Assembly: GCA_944343275.1 (NCBI GenBank)
Contig: CALVMH010000058.1
Location: 1-46,410 of the forward strand
DNA: 46,410 bases
Source: an uncultured Clostridia bacterium
GTDB lineage: Bacteria > Bacillota > Clostridia > Christensenellales > Borkfalkiaceae
Direction of reading: 5' to 3'
Shown: positions 39,366 to 46,410 of the stretch, in pieces
Numbering within the stretch: the stretch's first letter is position 1
Layout of the letters: every line of letters starts with the position of its first letter
Made by a program: the position numbers and the translations under genes
Notes under the pieces: generated by a model
Seen by the model: the letters and a program-made list of their open reading frames with translations, nothing else
The model's database searches: none
What the model was told of the DNA's origin: nothing

Positions 39366-40805
39366 TTATTCACCCGGCCCCAATTCCGCAGCAGCCGCGT
39401 CATACAACCCAGCTACATCCCCCGTTTCCTGCTCTATCATGTCCAGCACGTACTGCGGGTCGTCTACGCCTGCAATCTGCGAGACCACCCACTCCATCGG
39501 CATTTTCGCGGCCAGCCACGCCTGCGCCGCCTGTGCTTCCGACAATTTGTCCAGCGGGAAATTGCGGTGAAACTCCATGCAAAACTGCAGCGGGTCGGCA
39601 TTTAAACCCCGCTTGTTCCAGCTCGAGCACAGCACCCGCCACATATGCTGCGCCGCGTTCATCATACTTGCCTCAAACATCGCGCATTTGGTTTCCAGCC
39701 CGTGCAGCTTGAATTTCAACGCCACGCCAGACGCCGTGCCAAACGCCTGGTCGTTCAGGTTCGGCGTTTTGGAAAACCGGTAAATGTTGTCTTCGACCCG
39801 CTGCAAATGGTGCTCCGTAAACGCGTCGTTGATATTTTTTGTAACCCATTTTGCCGGGTCCTGTACCGGGTTCGCCCCAACCTGCGGGACAATCAGAATC
39901 CCGCTTTTCTGCGCCTTCCTGGCCTCATCATCGTCCAAGTCCAGCGCAATCAGCAGCATCGCATGCACAAACGCCTCCAGCTCATTGGAGTTGTCCGACA
40001 GTACCTTGTCATAATCGTCAATCTCTGTCAGCACCTTTTCTGCATCGCCCATACACTCTTTGTTATTCTCAATCCCCTGCAGCGGGCAATAATCAAACCC
40101 ATGTTCCGCCTGCGACACAAACGACAGCCGGCTCAGCAGCCCCTCATAGGTGTAGATATATGTATTATCGTAAAACTCCACCGTCCACGTCTTTTTCCCG
40201 CTCACCGCCGCCGTCTCATAATACCGCACCGCATATTTAGGCTCTGCAATGCCGGTCTTAGACAGTATAATCGTCTCATACCCCGGCACCGCCATCACCC
40301 GTTCCTGCCCATCCGGGTCAATGTAGAACAGCCGGCCGGAATAACCGTATATTTTAGCGTTTTTCGTGGTCTCCATGTCCACGCCAAACATATTACTGCG
40401 CACCGTAAAATCCGTCAGCCGTTTAGACACCGCGTCTACCGCTTCCGCGCCGCCGGTCACGCCCTCGGCTTCCGCCGTCCGGCTGTAGCTGTATGAAATG
40501 GGCTCGCCCGCAAAATACCCGGTTGAAAAATCCACAATTTCCCCAAAAAAGTCGCTGTTGACTTTGTTATTGATGGGGTTCGGGTCATCCTCATACCGCG
40601 GCATACGGTCAAATATCGGCACGCCGCCGGCCACCGCCATGTACCGGTTGTACAGCGCACGGTTATACTGCGCATTCGGCCGGTGCCGCTGGATGATTTT
40701 ATATAAAAGCTCCGGCGAAATGCCATTTTTGTCTATCTCATCCACAAACGCATAAAAAGATGGCAGCAGTTCTTTTTCCGTCCTGACCACCAGTTCCCGT
40801 TTCAT
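39366..40805 (-). CDS. Portal protein (SPP1 gp6-like)
   Basis: 479 residues. ELLYKIIQRHRPNAQYNRALYNRYMAVAGGVPIFDR and VDFSTGYFAGEPISYSYS are the SPP1 gp6-type portal pattern, with DYDKVLSDNSNELEAFVHAMLLIAL in the wing/stem region. Forms the dodecameric portal vertex and docks the terminase. Stop is 4 bp before the MuF gene start. Confidence 0.93.
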   Translation of the reverse strand: MKRELVVRTEKELLPSFYAFVDEIDKNGISPELLYKIIQRHRPNAQYNRALYNRYMAVAGGVPIFDRMPRYEDDPNPINNKVNSDFFGEIVDFSTGYFAGEPISYSYSRTAEAEGVTGGAEAVDAVSKRLTDFTVRSNMFGVDMETTKNAKIYGYSGRLFYIDPDGQERVMAVPGYETIILSKTGIAEPKYAVRYYETAAVSGKKTWTVEFYDNTYIYTYEGLLSRLSFVSQAEHGFDYCPLQGIENNKECMGDAEKVLTEIDDYDKVLSDNSNELEAFVHAMLLIALDLDDDEARKAQKSGILIVPQVGANPVQDPAKWVTKNINDAFTEHHLQRVEDNIYRFSKTPNLNDQAFGTASGVALKFKLHGLETKCAMFEASMMNAAQHMWRVLCSSWNKRGLNADPLQFCMEFHRNFPLDKLSEAQAAQAWLAAKMPMEWVVSQIAGVDDPQYVLDMIEQETGDVAGLYDAAAAELGPGE

Positions 40806-40942
40806 GTCCTCGCCTTCCTTTTCTTTATTTTCCGGCTTGGCAAAGCCCGGTCAAACATGACCTTGCCATCAGCCATTACCAGCCCGCATTTTACGCAGAC
40901 CGCCACATCATTTATCTTTTTCCAGCTGTGCCTGCACGGCAT
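40802..40942 (-). CDS. Small zinc-ribbon-like protein between terminase and portal
   Basis: 46 residues from ATG 40942 behind GAGGTGACGGGT. C3...H5 (PCRHSWKKIND) and C16xxC19 (VCVKCGLV) give a possible zinc site. The ending MFDRALPSRKIKKRKART is basic. The same small protein occurs between terL and portal in related phages. Too short for routine calling. Overlaps the portal start by 4 bp. Confidence 0.8.
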   Translation of the reverse strand: MPCRHSWKKINDVAVCVKCGLVMADGKVMFDRALPSRKIKKRKART

Positions 40943-40947
40943 ACCCG

Positions 40948-42186
40948 TCACCTCAACCGTAGTCTTCCGTCCCCTGCTCTCGCTTTCGGCCGCAGCATCA
41001 CCGCATTAAACGCATACCGCAGCGCATCTATCCCGTGGTCGTCTTTGCCTACCGGTTTTGGCAAGGCGTTTCCAAACTTGTCCTCCTCCCATCGGTAGGT
41101 GCTGATTTCACGGATGAAATTCACGCAATCTTTATGTATCACAATCTGATGCTCTAAAAGCCATTGGATACCGTAGTTTATCGCCGTCTTATTGACGCTG
41201 ACCGCCCGCACGCCGCCCAATACCAGCGTATCTATCCAATCAGGGCTCGCGCTGTCGCACATCACATACCCTTTTCCGCACCGTTCCTTTACCGCCGGCG
41301 CAATCTCTTTCGGCAGCAGTTTCAGTTTGTAGTATTCATCAAACACATAGATGGTCTTTGTCGCCTTGTCCAAATGCGCCCGTATCAGCGCCGTCGGGTC
41401 GGCAGAATACCCAAAATCCAGCCCGTTGTATACATTGTCAAACTGCGGGATTTTGTCGGTCAAATCCGCAACTGTCCAGTTGTCAAATATCAGGCCTTCC
41501 GCAATACCCCATTCCCCATCGCACGCAATACGCGCCCTGGAAGGGCTCCGTCTGCGGATGTCCTCATACATTTGAATATCGGTGTCCGATAACCACTCAT
41601 TGCAGCGGTAGGTCGTCGTCATAGCCAGCACATTGTCGGACGGCACATCAAAAAACCGCCGTTTCAACCAATGCAGCTCGCTCCACGGGTTAAACGTAAC
41701 CGTGACGCGTTTGAAATACCCCTCCGGCAGCTCGCCGCGGATGCTCTCGTCCAGCGTGTCAAAATCCGATTCCCGCAGTATCTCATATGCTTCCTCCACC
41801 CACAGGAAATTCAGCACCCCATGCGGTACCGAAATGGAAGTCACTTTAAACGACTCATCCAGCCCGCGGAACAGTATCTTTTGCCCGGTCGGCAAATATA
41901 CCATTTCCAAAGGCGACACCGTGCATTTCCACAAATGCGAAACGCCCAGCCGCTTTTGCGCCCACAGCAAATCCGCGTATGCGCTGTCCCGCAACGTCCG
42001 CTCTACATTGCGGACAACCAACGTGTTGGCAAGCGGATATTTCATCATGTGGTAGATGTGCCACAGCGCCGCCGTTTTTGACTTTTTCGAGCCGCGCGAA
42101 CCTTTGCACACCACATAGGTCTTTTTGGTATTCCAAAACGCATAATACCCGCCGCCAACCACGCTTTTTAGCGATATATTACTCAT
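40948..42186 (-). CDS. terL: Terminase large subunit (PBSX/Terminase_3 type)
   Basis: 412 residues. Walker A-like GSRGSKKSK (29-37), Walker B LNFLWVEEAYE near 125-135, coupling motif TFNPWS, and the nuclease start NVYNGLDFGYSADPTAL with a catalytic Asp near 250. FWNTKKTYVVCKGSRGSKKS is characteristic of the PBSX family, which often packages headful from pac sites. Overlaps the small subunit by 8 bp. Confidence 0.95.
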   Translation of the reverse strand: MSNISLKSVVGGGYYAFWNTKKTYVVCKGSRGSKKSKTAALWHIYHMMKYPLANTLVVRNVERTLRDSAYADLLWAQKRLGVSHLWKCTVSPLEMVYLPTGQKILFRGLDESFKVTSISVPHGVLNFLWVEEAYEILRESDFDTLDESIRGELPEGYFKRVTVTFNPWSELHWLKRRFFDVPSDNVLAMTTTYRCNEWLSDTDIQMYEDIRRRSPSRARIACDGEWGIAEGLIFDNWTVADLTDKIPQFDNVYNGLDFGYSADPTALIRAHLDKATKTIYVFDEYYKLKLLPKEIAPAVKERCGKGYVMCDSASPDWIDTLVLGGVRAVSVNKTAINYGIQWLLEHQIVIHKDCVNFIREISTYRWEEDKFGNALPKPVGKDDHGIDALRYAFNAVMLRPKARAGDGRLRLR

Positions 42187-42601
42187 CCGGCGTCAAATCC
42201 TCTACAAACGTTATCTGCGCATCTGCCTGCACATTCACCTTGTCCGTCCACAGGCTGTAATACTTGCCCAGCAGTTCTGCGGCTTTCATGCGGTCTTTGG
42301 CCGATACCTCAATTTCTGCAACCGCTTGTTCCCCGCCGCCGACCAGCTTCAATACTGCTTCGGTCTGCTCCCCGCGCATGACCGCCGTTAAATATTCCAG
42401 CACTTCCCGCGCATCCGCTGTCTTTTCAGTGCGGATTTCTTCCAGCCGTTCGTCTATATATGTTTTAACACTAACATTTGCTAACAGCCGCGCCCCCTGC
42501 TCGTTTGCCGTTCTCTCGCTGTACCCAGCCCGTATTGCCGCCTGCGTCGCATTTAAATCCACCAAATATTCCTCGGCAAACCGCCGCTGCTTGTCCGTCA
42601 T
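42179..42601 (-). CDS. terS: Terminase small subunit (Terminase_2)
   Basis: 140 residues. MTDKQRRFAEEYLVDLNATQAAIRAGYSERTANEQGARLLANVSVKTYIDERL is the standard Terminase_2 pattern with a DNA-binding HTH at about 20-55. The pac site, if any, may lie in or near this gene. Confidence 0.95.
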   Translation of the reverse strand: MTDKQRRFAEEYLVDLNATQAAIRAGYSERTANEQGARLLANVSVKTYIDERLEEIRTEKTADAREVLEYLTAVMRGEQTEAVLKLVGGGEQAVAEIEVSAKDRMKAAELLGKYYSLWTDKVNVQADAQITFVEDLTPDE

Positions 42602-42666
42602 GTCATATCACCACACCTCCATACCCGCCATCTACCCACCGGCCATTATATCCGGCACACTACGCG

Positions 42667-42714
42667 CAAAATAATAGGACGCCCCATCCAGAGCGCCCTA
42701 ACCCAATTATTTTG
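42667..42714. other. Long hairpin upstream of terS
   Basis: Perfect 9-bp CAAAATAAT/ATTATTTTG outer stem with a GC-rich inner stem (GGACGCCCC with GAGCGCCCT, imperfect). It lies between the late regulator candidate and terS. It could be a terminator, an RNA processing signal or part of the packaging site. Confidence 0.5.
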
Positions 42715-43228
42715 CCTTTTGCCATGATACCAGTATATCACATAATTTGAACCTACTACTATCAATTTCGCAGTCCCTCAATCCACGCTCATGTGCAAAT
42801 AGTTGCCTCGCCGCTTTCAAATACCGCCAAACCGTCGGTTCGGTTGTCGGTATCACCAACGCCGCCCAATGTACACGGTCTAATATTTCCCCGCGGCGGA
42901 TTGGTCTGTCCGGGTTGGTGAAATATACAATATCCACAGCACGCTTGATATCGGTACCGTTTTTCTGCACAGATAGTATCTGCATGGTTTTTTCAACCGC
43001 CAGCAAGTCTTTGAGTTCCGCTTCAAACGCCGCAAACTCCGCCTGTGCATTGAAAACTGCCTGTTCCGTCGGTTTTCCAATCCCCTTAGCTGTAACCTCG
43101 TGCCGCAACCGTTCCTGCTCCAAAAATGCCCGCAATGCTGTCTCCACGCTGTCATACATCGGTTTTCCCAAAAACGCATAAAACCGGAACGCCTCCGTCG
43201 CATAATCCCGGATATTGCTTTTTTTCAC
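42707..43228 (-). CDS. Hypothetical protein upstream of terminase, possible late regulator
   Basis: Start chosen at GTG 43228 (KKSNIRDYATEAFRFYAF), with GGGGTGAG upstream. The longer open frame overlaps the previous gene. 173 residues, helical, with a possible helix-turn-helix near the C-terminus (TTEPTVWRYLKAARQLFAHERGL). Its position just before terS is where late transcription activators (ArpU/RinA type) usually sit, but sequence identity to those is not clear. Confidence 0.65.
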   Translation of the reverse strand: MKKSNIRDYATEAFRFYAFLGKPMYDSVETALRAFLEQERLRHEVTAKGIGKPTEQAVFNAQAEFAAFEAELKDLLAVEKTMQILSVQKNGTDIKRAVDIVYFTNPDRPIRRGEILDRVHWAALVIPTTEPTVWRYLKAARQLFAHERGLRDCEIDSSRFKLCDILVSWQKAK

Positions 43229-43247
43229 CCGGCTCACCCCATCTTTC

Positions 43248-43478
43248 TCAATATCTCTCGGCCCAATCCCGCGCAACCTTCATATCAAAATACTCTATGT
43301 AATCCTTTACCCGGCTATAATACCCATCCGCCTTTGCCTGTGCAATGGTTTCCACAATCACCGTTAGCGGCCGGCGTAAATCGGGCGCAATGTTTTCTTC
43401 TGAAAACCCCCGGATGTGCCACATGCAGATAATCCACCGTGTATGCTCGGTAAACGGGCGGTTTTCTATGCCGGGCAT
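43248..43478 (-). CDS. Hypothetical protein
   Basis: 76 residues behind GGAGGAAGTG. FTEHTRWIICMWHIRGFSEENIAPDLRRPLTVIVETIAQAKADGYYSRV suggests a small HTH-like helical protein. Recurrent upstream of terminase modules in Clostridia phages. Function unknown. Confidence 0.7.
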   Translation of the reverse strand: MPGIENRPFTEHTRWIICMWHIRGFSEENIAPDLRRPLTVIVETIAQAKADGYYSRVKDYIEYFDMKVARDWAERY

Positions 43479-43531
43479 TTTTTCACTTCCTCCATTGGCA
43501 CATTGCGCATCCGCGTCTTGATATAGACCAT
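43466..43531 (-). CDS. Very short reading frame, perhaps truncated phage protein
   Basis: 21 codons from ATG 43531 behind GAGGTGATT: MVYIKTRMRNVPMEEVKKCPA. The start YIKTRM is typical of longer cysteine-rich phage proteins, so this may be a truncated copy. Overlaps the next gene start by 13 bp. Confidence 0.4.
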   Translation of the reverse strand: MVYIKTRMRNVPMEEVKKCPA

Positions 43532-43549
43532 CACAATCACCTCACACCT

Positions 43550-43747
43550 CTACCGTTCCATATCCCCTATCGCCCGGCACAGCAAATATTTATCCACATC
43601 CCCGCTGCAGCGCAGTTTCAGCCTCCCGCGGCAAGCGCTGCACAGATACCTGCTGTCCGCCGTCCCCTCCGACTCCTTCAGCGGTTTTTTGCACCGCATG
43701 CACACATCCCGGTCATAGTGCCGCTTTACCATCTCTAAAACTTCCAT
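43550..43747 (-). CDS. Small zinc-finger protein
   Basis: 65 residues behind GGGAGGTG. CMRCKKPLKESEG...YLCSACRGRLKLRC shows two CxxC knuckles spaced 19 residues apart, a treble-clef or ribbon-type zinc site. Overlaps the methyltransferase stop by 35 bp. Probably nucleic-acid or protein binding. Confidence 0.7.
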   Translation of the reverse strand: MEVLEMVKRHYDRDVCMRCKKPLKESEGTADSRYLCSACRGRLKLRCSGDVDKYLLCRAIGDMER

Positions 43748-44363
43748 CCACGCACCTCCCTGCCCACTGCTCGGCCATCGCTCTTGCTATGCCCGGAAAT
43801 GTTTTTGACCTGTTTTTTGCGTCCTCTCCCCGTTTTGCTGCTCCGTATTTGCTCCTGTCTTTTCTCATTGTTAAAGACGGTACATATGGCGACATCGGCA
43901 CAACAATTTCTGTTGGTACAAGCGGCGGCAGTCCTCTAAGCCATAGCCTCGTCTTTTTTGTGTACGGATGGCCAAACTGCCACGGCTGTATCTCTTGTGT
44001 ATGTATTGGCATGTCAAAAACCTTGCTTGATACCGGGTTTTCTACTGCAATCCTCGGACAATCCGCCTCCAAAAACTGCATAAAAAACGCCTTTGCCTCC
44101 AGCCCTTTACGATACCGCTCCTCATTGAGTATACCGCCGCGCCACAAATGCCTCGCCCCTGCATTGCTCAAATACGTACACGGCGGAAACGCAATTATCA
44201 TGTCCCATTGCATTTTTAGCAGTTCCAGTGCATCCACCTGCAAGTGCCATTCCGGGCGACCGCCCGAACACGGCTCTATATCACAGCTATATGCCTCATG
44301 CCCAAGACGCCGCATTTCTATTGTCACCGCCTGGCTTTCTTCGCACGCCGCCAGTATCCGCAC
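43713..44363 (-). CDS. DNA cytosine methyltransferase-like protein
   Basis: 216 residues, GTG start at 44363 after GGGAGGTGTAAAT. Motif I is degenerate (MRILAACEESQAVTIEMRRLGHEAYSCDIEP), motif IV AFPPCTYLSNAG has the catalytic Cys, motif VI is AVENP (instead of ENV). Much shorter than host enzymes and lacking a long target recognition domain, as in many phage orphan enzymes. May protect phage DNA from restriction. Confidence 0.85.
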   Translation of the reverse strand: MRILAACEESQAVTIEMRRLGHEAYSCDIEPCSGGRPEWHLQVDALELLKMQWDMIIAFPPCTYLSNAGARHLWRGGILNEERYRKGLEAKAFFMQFLEADCPRIAVENPVSSKVFDMPIHTQEIQPWQFGHPYTKKTRLWLRGLPPLVPTEIVVPMSPYVPSLTMRKDRSKYGAAKRGEDAKNRSKTFPGIARAMAEQWAGRCVDGSFRDGKAAL

Positions 44364-44526
44364 ATTTACACCTCCCGCAATAGTGCCCCGTATCCGTTAC
44401 CTTCCAGCCCTGTTTCCTTACCCGCGCCGCAGCTTTTCTCGCCGTCAGCTTCCCGTCAAACACCGCCGTATATTCCCGGCAACCGTCGCAGTGCACTACC
44501 GCCAATCCCGGTATGTAGGTTATCAC
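44296..44526 (-). CDS. Zinc-ribbon protein
   Basis: 76 residues. VVHCDGCREYTAVFDGKLTARKAAARVRKQGWKVTDTGHYCGRCK shows two CxxC pairs around a small helical insert. The last 20 residues overlap the methyltransferase start in another frame by 68 bp and look unstructured, possibly a C-terminal readthrough after loss of an earlier stop. Confidence 0.7.
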   Translation of the reverse strand: MITYIPGLAVVHCDGCREYTAVFDGKLTARKAAARVRKQGWKVTDTGHYCGRCKCADTGGVRRKPGGDNRNAASWA

Positions 44527-45167
44527 AGTTTAACCCCCATTTCCTCTGCGGTCTTGCGTATCACACTTCCGCCGTAGCTGTCCTTTGTCATTTGTAAAAA
44601 TTCTTCCACGGTAAACGTATCATGCTCTACATCAATCCCACGGTTTTCGGCAAAATTCCTGCGCCCCATCTCACAACTGCCAGTCAGCTTGTTGTGCCAG
44701 TCAAAAAACAGCCTTGCCGGATATGGTTTCCCAAGTGCAAACGACTCCGAAAACCGCGCAATCCGCTCATCGGTGTCCATGTCTTCAAACAACTTCTCTT
44801 CCAGCGCCTGCCGCGCTTTATGCAGTGTTTCCCCATGCGCAAATTTGCCGCCGCCTTTTACAACATAGCACGGCCACAAATACACATTCCTTTTCATGAC
44901 ATACCCCTTCGCCACATTCCCATGAACTTGTGTGATGGTGGTCTGTACATCGTCAATATTCACAACTGCCATTCCGTTGATAGACTTTATCGCATTTCCA
45001 TCGCCATCGCCAGAGCCATTGCCAGAGCCATTGCCAAAGCCATTGCCAAAGCCATTGCCATCGCCAGAGCCATTGCCATTGCCAGAGCCAAAGCCATTGC
45101 CACAGCCAGAGCCATTGCCACATTCAATATCCAAAAACCTTTTGACCGTCTCGGTTAAAACGTCCAT
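44523..45167 (-). CDS. Phage protein with Gly-rich repeat linker (DUF7666-like)
   Basis: Start chosen at ATG 45167 (MDVLTETVKRFLDIECGNG). About 214 residues. After a short helix comes a 42-residue Gly/Asn/Ser/Asp repeat (GNGSG, GNGFG, GSGDG units, about 17-58), then a conserved domain with DDVQTTITQVHGNVAKGYVMKRNV..YVVKGGGKFAHGETL, LEEKLFEDMDTDERIARF and LTGSCEMGRRNFAENRGI. The conserved domain is common in Firmicutes phages. The repeat linker length varies between relatives. Function unknown. Confidence 0.8.
   Translation of the reverse strand: MDVLTETVKRFLDIECGNGSGCGNGFGSGNGNGSGDGNGFGNGFGNGSGNGSGDGDGNAIKSINGMAVVNIDDVQTTITQVHGNVAKGYVMKRNVYLWPCYVVKGGGKFAHGETLHKARQALEEKLFEDMDTDERIARFSESFALGKPYPARLFFDWHNKLTGSCEMGRRNFAENRGIDVEHDTFTVEEFLQMTKDSYGGSVIRKTAEEMGVKL
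44994..45120. repeat. Hexanucleotide-type tandem repeat encoding Gly-rich linker
   Basis: Imperfect array of GCCATT/GCCAGA/GCCAAA/GCCATC hexamers on the plus strand. Encodes the GN/GS/GD repeat of the gene at 44523-45167 and is prone to slippage. Confidence 0.85.
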
Positions 45168-45451
45168 TCTTTCACACCCTCTATACATCCCGCTGCTTCT
45201 TCTGTACACGGGACGATTTCGCAAATGTCAGTGAGCACAATGTTGTCCACCCATATCGAAAACTGGCATTCGTCCGGACGTTTTACCCCGTTTTTCGCTA
45301 TATCCAGCAGGTTGTTCGCACCATTCCAATACCAAAGATTCCGGCAATCCACAAGTTCCACTTCCTGTCCCTCTTTTGCTGCCAGTGTGCCATAATATAC
45401 GCCGCTCTGAATCCCCCGTACCAATACCTTTTTGCCTATGTAGTCTGTCAT
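45155..45451 (-). CDS. DUF6948-like small phage protein
   Basis: 98 residues. YIGKKVLVRGIQSGVYYGTLAAKEGQEVELVDCRNLWYWNGANNLLDIAKNGV is a recurring phage pattern (barrel-like fold with YGTL...RNLWYWNGA). Found near Gly-rich repeat proteins in related phages. Function unknown. Overlaps both neighbours by a few bases. Confidence 0.75.
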   Translation of the reverse strand: MTDYIGKKVLVRGIQSGVYYGTLAAKEGQEVELVDCRNLWYWNGANNLLDIAKNGVKRPDECQFSIWVDNIVLTDICEIVPCTEEAAGCIEGVKEWTF

Positions 45452-45759
45452 TTTTTCATCTCTCCTTTATCCATTCTCGCACCGCAGTTTGGGCAATATT
45501 TATATGTCTTAATGTTTCCAATTCCCCTATGACATGACGTGCATATAAATTCCCACCATTCATCATTATGAATCCACATCCCATGCTTCACAGGTTCAAT
45601 TTTAAACGGTTCCAAATGCATATTATGCTTCCAATTGCAAGCCTTCTGCGCTCTATCATAAGATGAAAATAACGCTTTGTGTTTTTGAGAACTCGCCCAA
45701 TATTCTAAAACCAACTCATTGGTTTCTTTGTCCCTCAATCCCCATAATTCACTTCGCAT
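45448..45759 (-). CDS. Zinc-ribbon hypothetical protein
   Basis: 103 residues. N-terminal half WGLRDKETNELVLEYWASSQKHKALFSSYDRAQKACNW suggests a small mixed domain; C-terminal half is a zinc ribbon (CTSCHRGIGNIKTYKYCPNCGARM). Such proteins are common in phage accessory blocks. Function unknown. Confidence 0.7.
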   Translation of the reverse strand: MRSELWGLRDKETNELVLEYWASSQKHKALFSSYDRAQKACNWKHNMHLEPFKIEPVKHGMWIHNDEWWEFICTSCHRGIGNIKTYKYCPNCGARMDKGEMKK

Positions 45760-45937
45760 CTTCCGCCCTCCTGTTCCATGTTTTTATCGCATCTACCCGA
45801 TTAACATACATACCTGTATTGGCGCCGCACCCATTACATAACACCCACCAAAATGGATTATCATGGTTATCAACAATTCTTGTATTTATGCATTTCGCCT
45901 CTCCCCCGCAAAACGGGCATGGTTTTAAGTCATCCAT
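45749..45937 (-). CDS. Lar-like restriction alleviation zinc protein
   Basis: 62 residues from ATG 45937 (MDDLKPCPFCGGEAKCINT). LKPCPFCGGEA at the N-terminus, CNGCGANTGMYV and AIKTWNRRAED at the C-terminus are the Lar/restriction alleviation family signature. May protect DNA from type I restriction, alongside the methyltransferase. Confidence 0.82.
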   Translation of the reverse strand: MDDLKPCPFCGGEAKCINTRIVDNHDNPFWWVLCNGCGANTGMYVNRVDAIKTWNRRAEDAK

Positions 45938-45942
45938 CCCTC

Positions 45943-46374
45943 TCACTCCTCCATCAATACCCATGTTTCCTCCAGCCTCACTTCCACCCGCGGCGTTTCG
46001 CTGTAATATTTCTCCACAACCAGCTCCACCACCGCCGCGTCGTCCTTGTACGCCACGCCGTTCAAGCTGTCCAGCACAATCTTTGCCACATTGTCCAAAT
46101 CCGGCTTTTTGGTTGGACGGAGTTTTCCTGACATCATATCCGCCCTTGAACGATTTCCTGCCGATTTTGGTATCCCGTAATATGCCGTAATCTCTGCCCT
46201 TACAGCCCCTTCCATCCGCTTACCTCCAGATACAATAAAACACGCCTTCACCTGCTTTTCGTATTCCACCGTTTCCCGCGGCGTGTAGGTATGCCCTTTC
46301 CCCAGCCGCGGCCGCTGCTTGCCGCGCGGCTCACCGGGAATTGTAAAATTTACCATTTCCACCATCACTCGCAA
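45943..46374 (-). CDS. rusA: RusA-like Holliday junction resolvase
   Basis: Up to 143 residues. Candidate starts are TTG 46374, ATG 46365 and ATG 46356 (MVNFTIPGEPRGKQRPR), and the last fits the family N-terminus. FTIPGEPRGKQRPR, RPTKKPDLDNVAKIVLDSLNGVAYKDDAAVVEL contains the conserved acidic cluster (D of PDLDN, D of KDD). Resolves branched recombination intermediates before packaging. The gene spans the cut point of the circle. Confidence 0.92.
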   Translation of the reverse strand: MRVMVEMVNFTIPGEPRGKQRPRLGKGHTYTPRETVEYEKQVKACFIVSGGKRMEGAVRAEITAYYGIPKSAGNRSRADMMSGKLRPTKKPDLDNVAKIVLDSLNGVAYKDDAAVVELVVEKYYSETPRVEVRLEETWVLMEE

Positions 46375-46410
46375 TTACCATTTTATGGTTTTTCTGTTTT
46401 GCAGATTTTC
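46334..46410. repeat. Terminal direct repeat, right copy
   Basis: Exact copy of bases 1-77. Position 46334 corresponds to position 1, so minus-strand transcription runs from base 1 of the window into 46333. Confidence 0.95.

Larger units (their letters stand above)
1..46333. mobile_element. Complete circular temperate myovirus genome
   Basis: The exact terminal repeat closes the sequence into a circle of about 46,333 bp. It contains a full set of terminase, portal, capsid, sheath, tube, tape measure, baseplate, lysis, replication, integrase and attP functions, with no host chromosomal genes. That makes it a whole phage genome (virion DNA, excised prophage or circularly permuted assembly) rather than a prophage fragment. 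One long leftward transcription order plus one rightward lysogeny block is typical of Firmicutes temperate phages. The taxon of the host is inferred only. Confidence 0.9.

Noticed and set aside
44994-45120. CRISPR array
   Set aside because: Hexamer repeats without unique spacers that code in frame for a Gly-rich linker.

Overview
The window is, in my reading, one complete temperate bacteriophage genome. Its first 77 bases are repeated exactly at its end (1-77 = 46334-46410), so it reads as a circular molecule of about 46,333 bp cut inside the RusA gene. Strong AGGAGG-type ribosome binding sites, PBSX/XkdX-like morphogenesis genes, an S-layer homology domain and an attP carved from a tRNA-Thr gene point to a phage of a Gram-positive Clostridia-type host (Firmicutes, probably an anaerobe). 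The host assignment is inference. A tail sheath protein (DUF3383 type), a gpJ-like baseplate and a tape measure of 1179 residues make it a contractile-tailed (myovirus) phage.

Layout: almost everything is on the minus strand and forms one leftward programme when the circle is closed. It starts at the Cro-like gene (8229), passes small membrane and regulatory proteins (7878-6252), a recombination/replication block (Gp157, Sak4-like ATPase, DUF669, SF2 helicase, primase-helicase; 6174-349) and a repeat-rich putative origin (80-350). It then crosses the cut to RusA, small zinc-ribbon proteins and a cytosine methyltransferase (46374-42707), terminase (42601-40948), portal, MuF-type minor head protein, scaffold and capsid (40805-35024), neck, sheath, tube, tail chaperones, tape measure, baseplate and fibres (34861-17577), and lysis genes (17417-14166). 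The only rightward block is the lysogeny module at 8683-12332: XRE repressor, DUF4041/T5orf172 protein, ImmA-like metallopeptidase and tyrosine integrase. It is followed by attP (12353-12605), which has a tRNA-Thr(GGT) 3' half as core.

The control region (8230-8682) is the most striking part. Two consensus promoters (TTGACT-17-TATAAT) face each other about 300 bp apart. A perfect palindromic operator fills the spacer of the leftward one. Between them lies a 283-bp element closed by a perfect 12-bp inverted repeat and packed with nested hairpins. This looks like a face-to-face lysis/lysogeny switch (as in P2/186) wrapped around an undescribed structured RNA. The repressor has no S24 peptidase domain, so derepression probably depends on the ImmA-like protease.

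Accessory cargo sits between the core genes: a candidate type I toxin-antitoxin locus with two opposing perfect promoters (15150-15433), a HicAB module inside the tail operon (28471-29132), a Clp-fold serine protease moron with its own promoter and terminator (12945-14111), a JAMM-type metallopeptidase domain fused to the MuF head protein with a small downstream partner (37685-39362), a papain-like protease with an SLH domain near the lysis genes, and two unusual tail fibres (YadA-like beta-roll and seven Kelch repeats). Several small genes too short for routine ORF calling are listed with coordinates.
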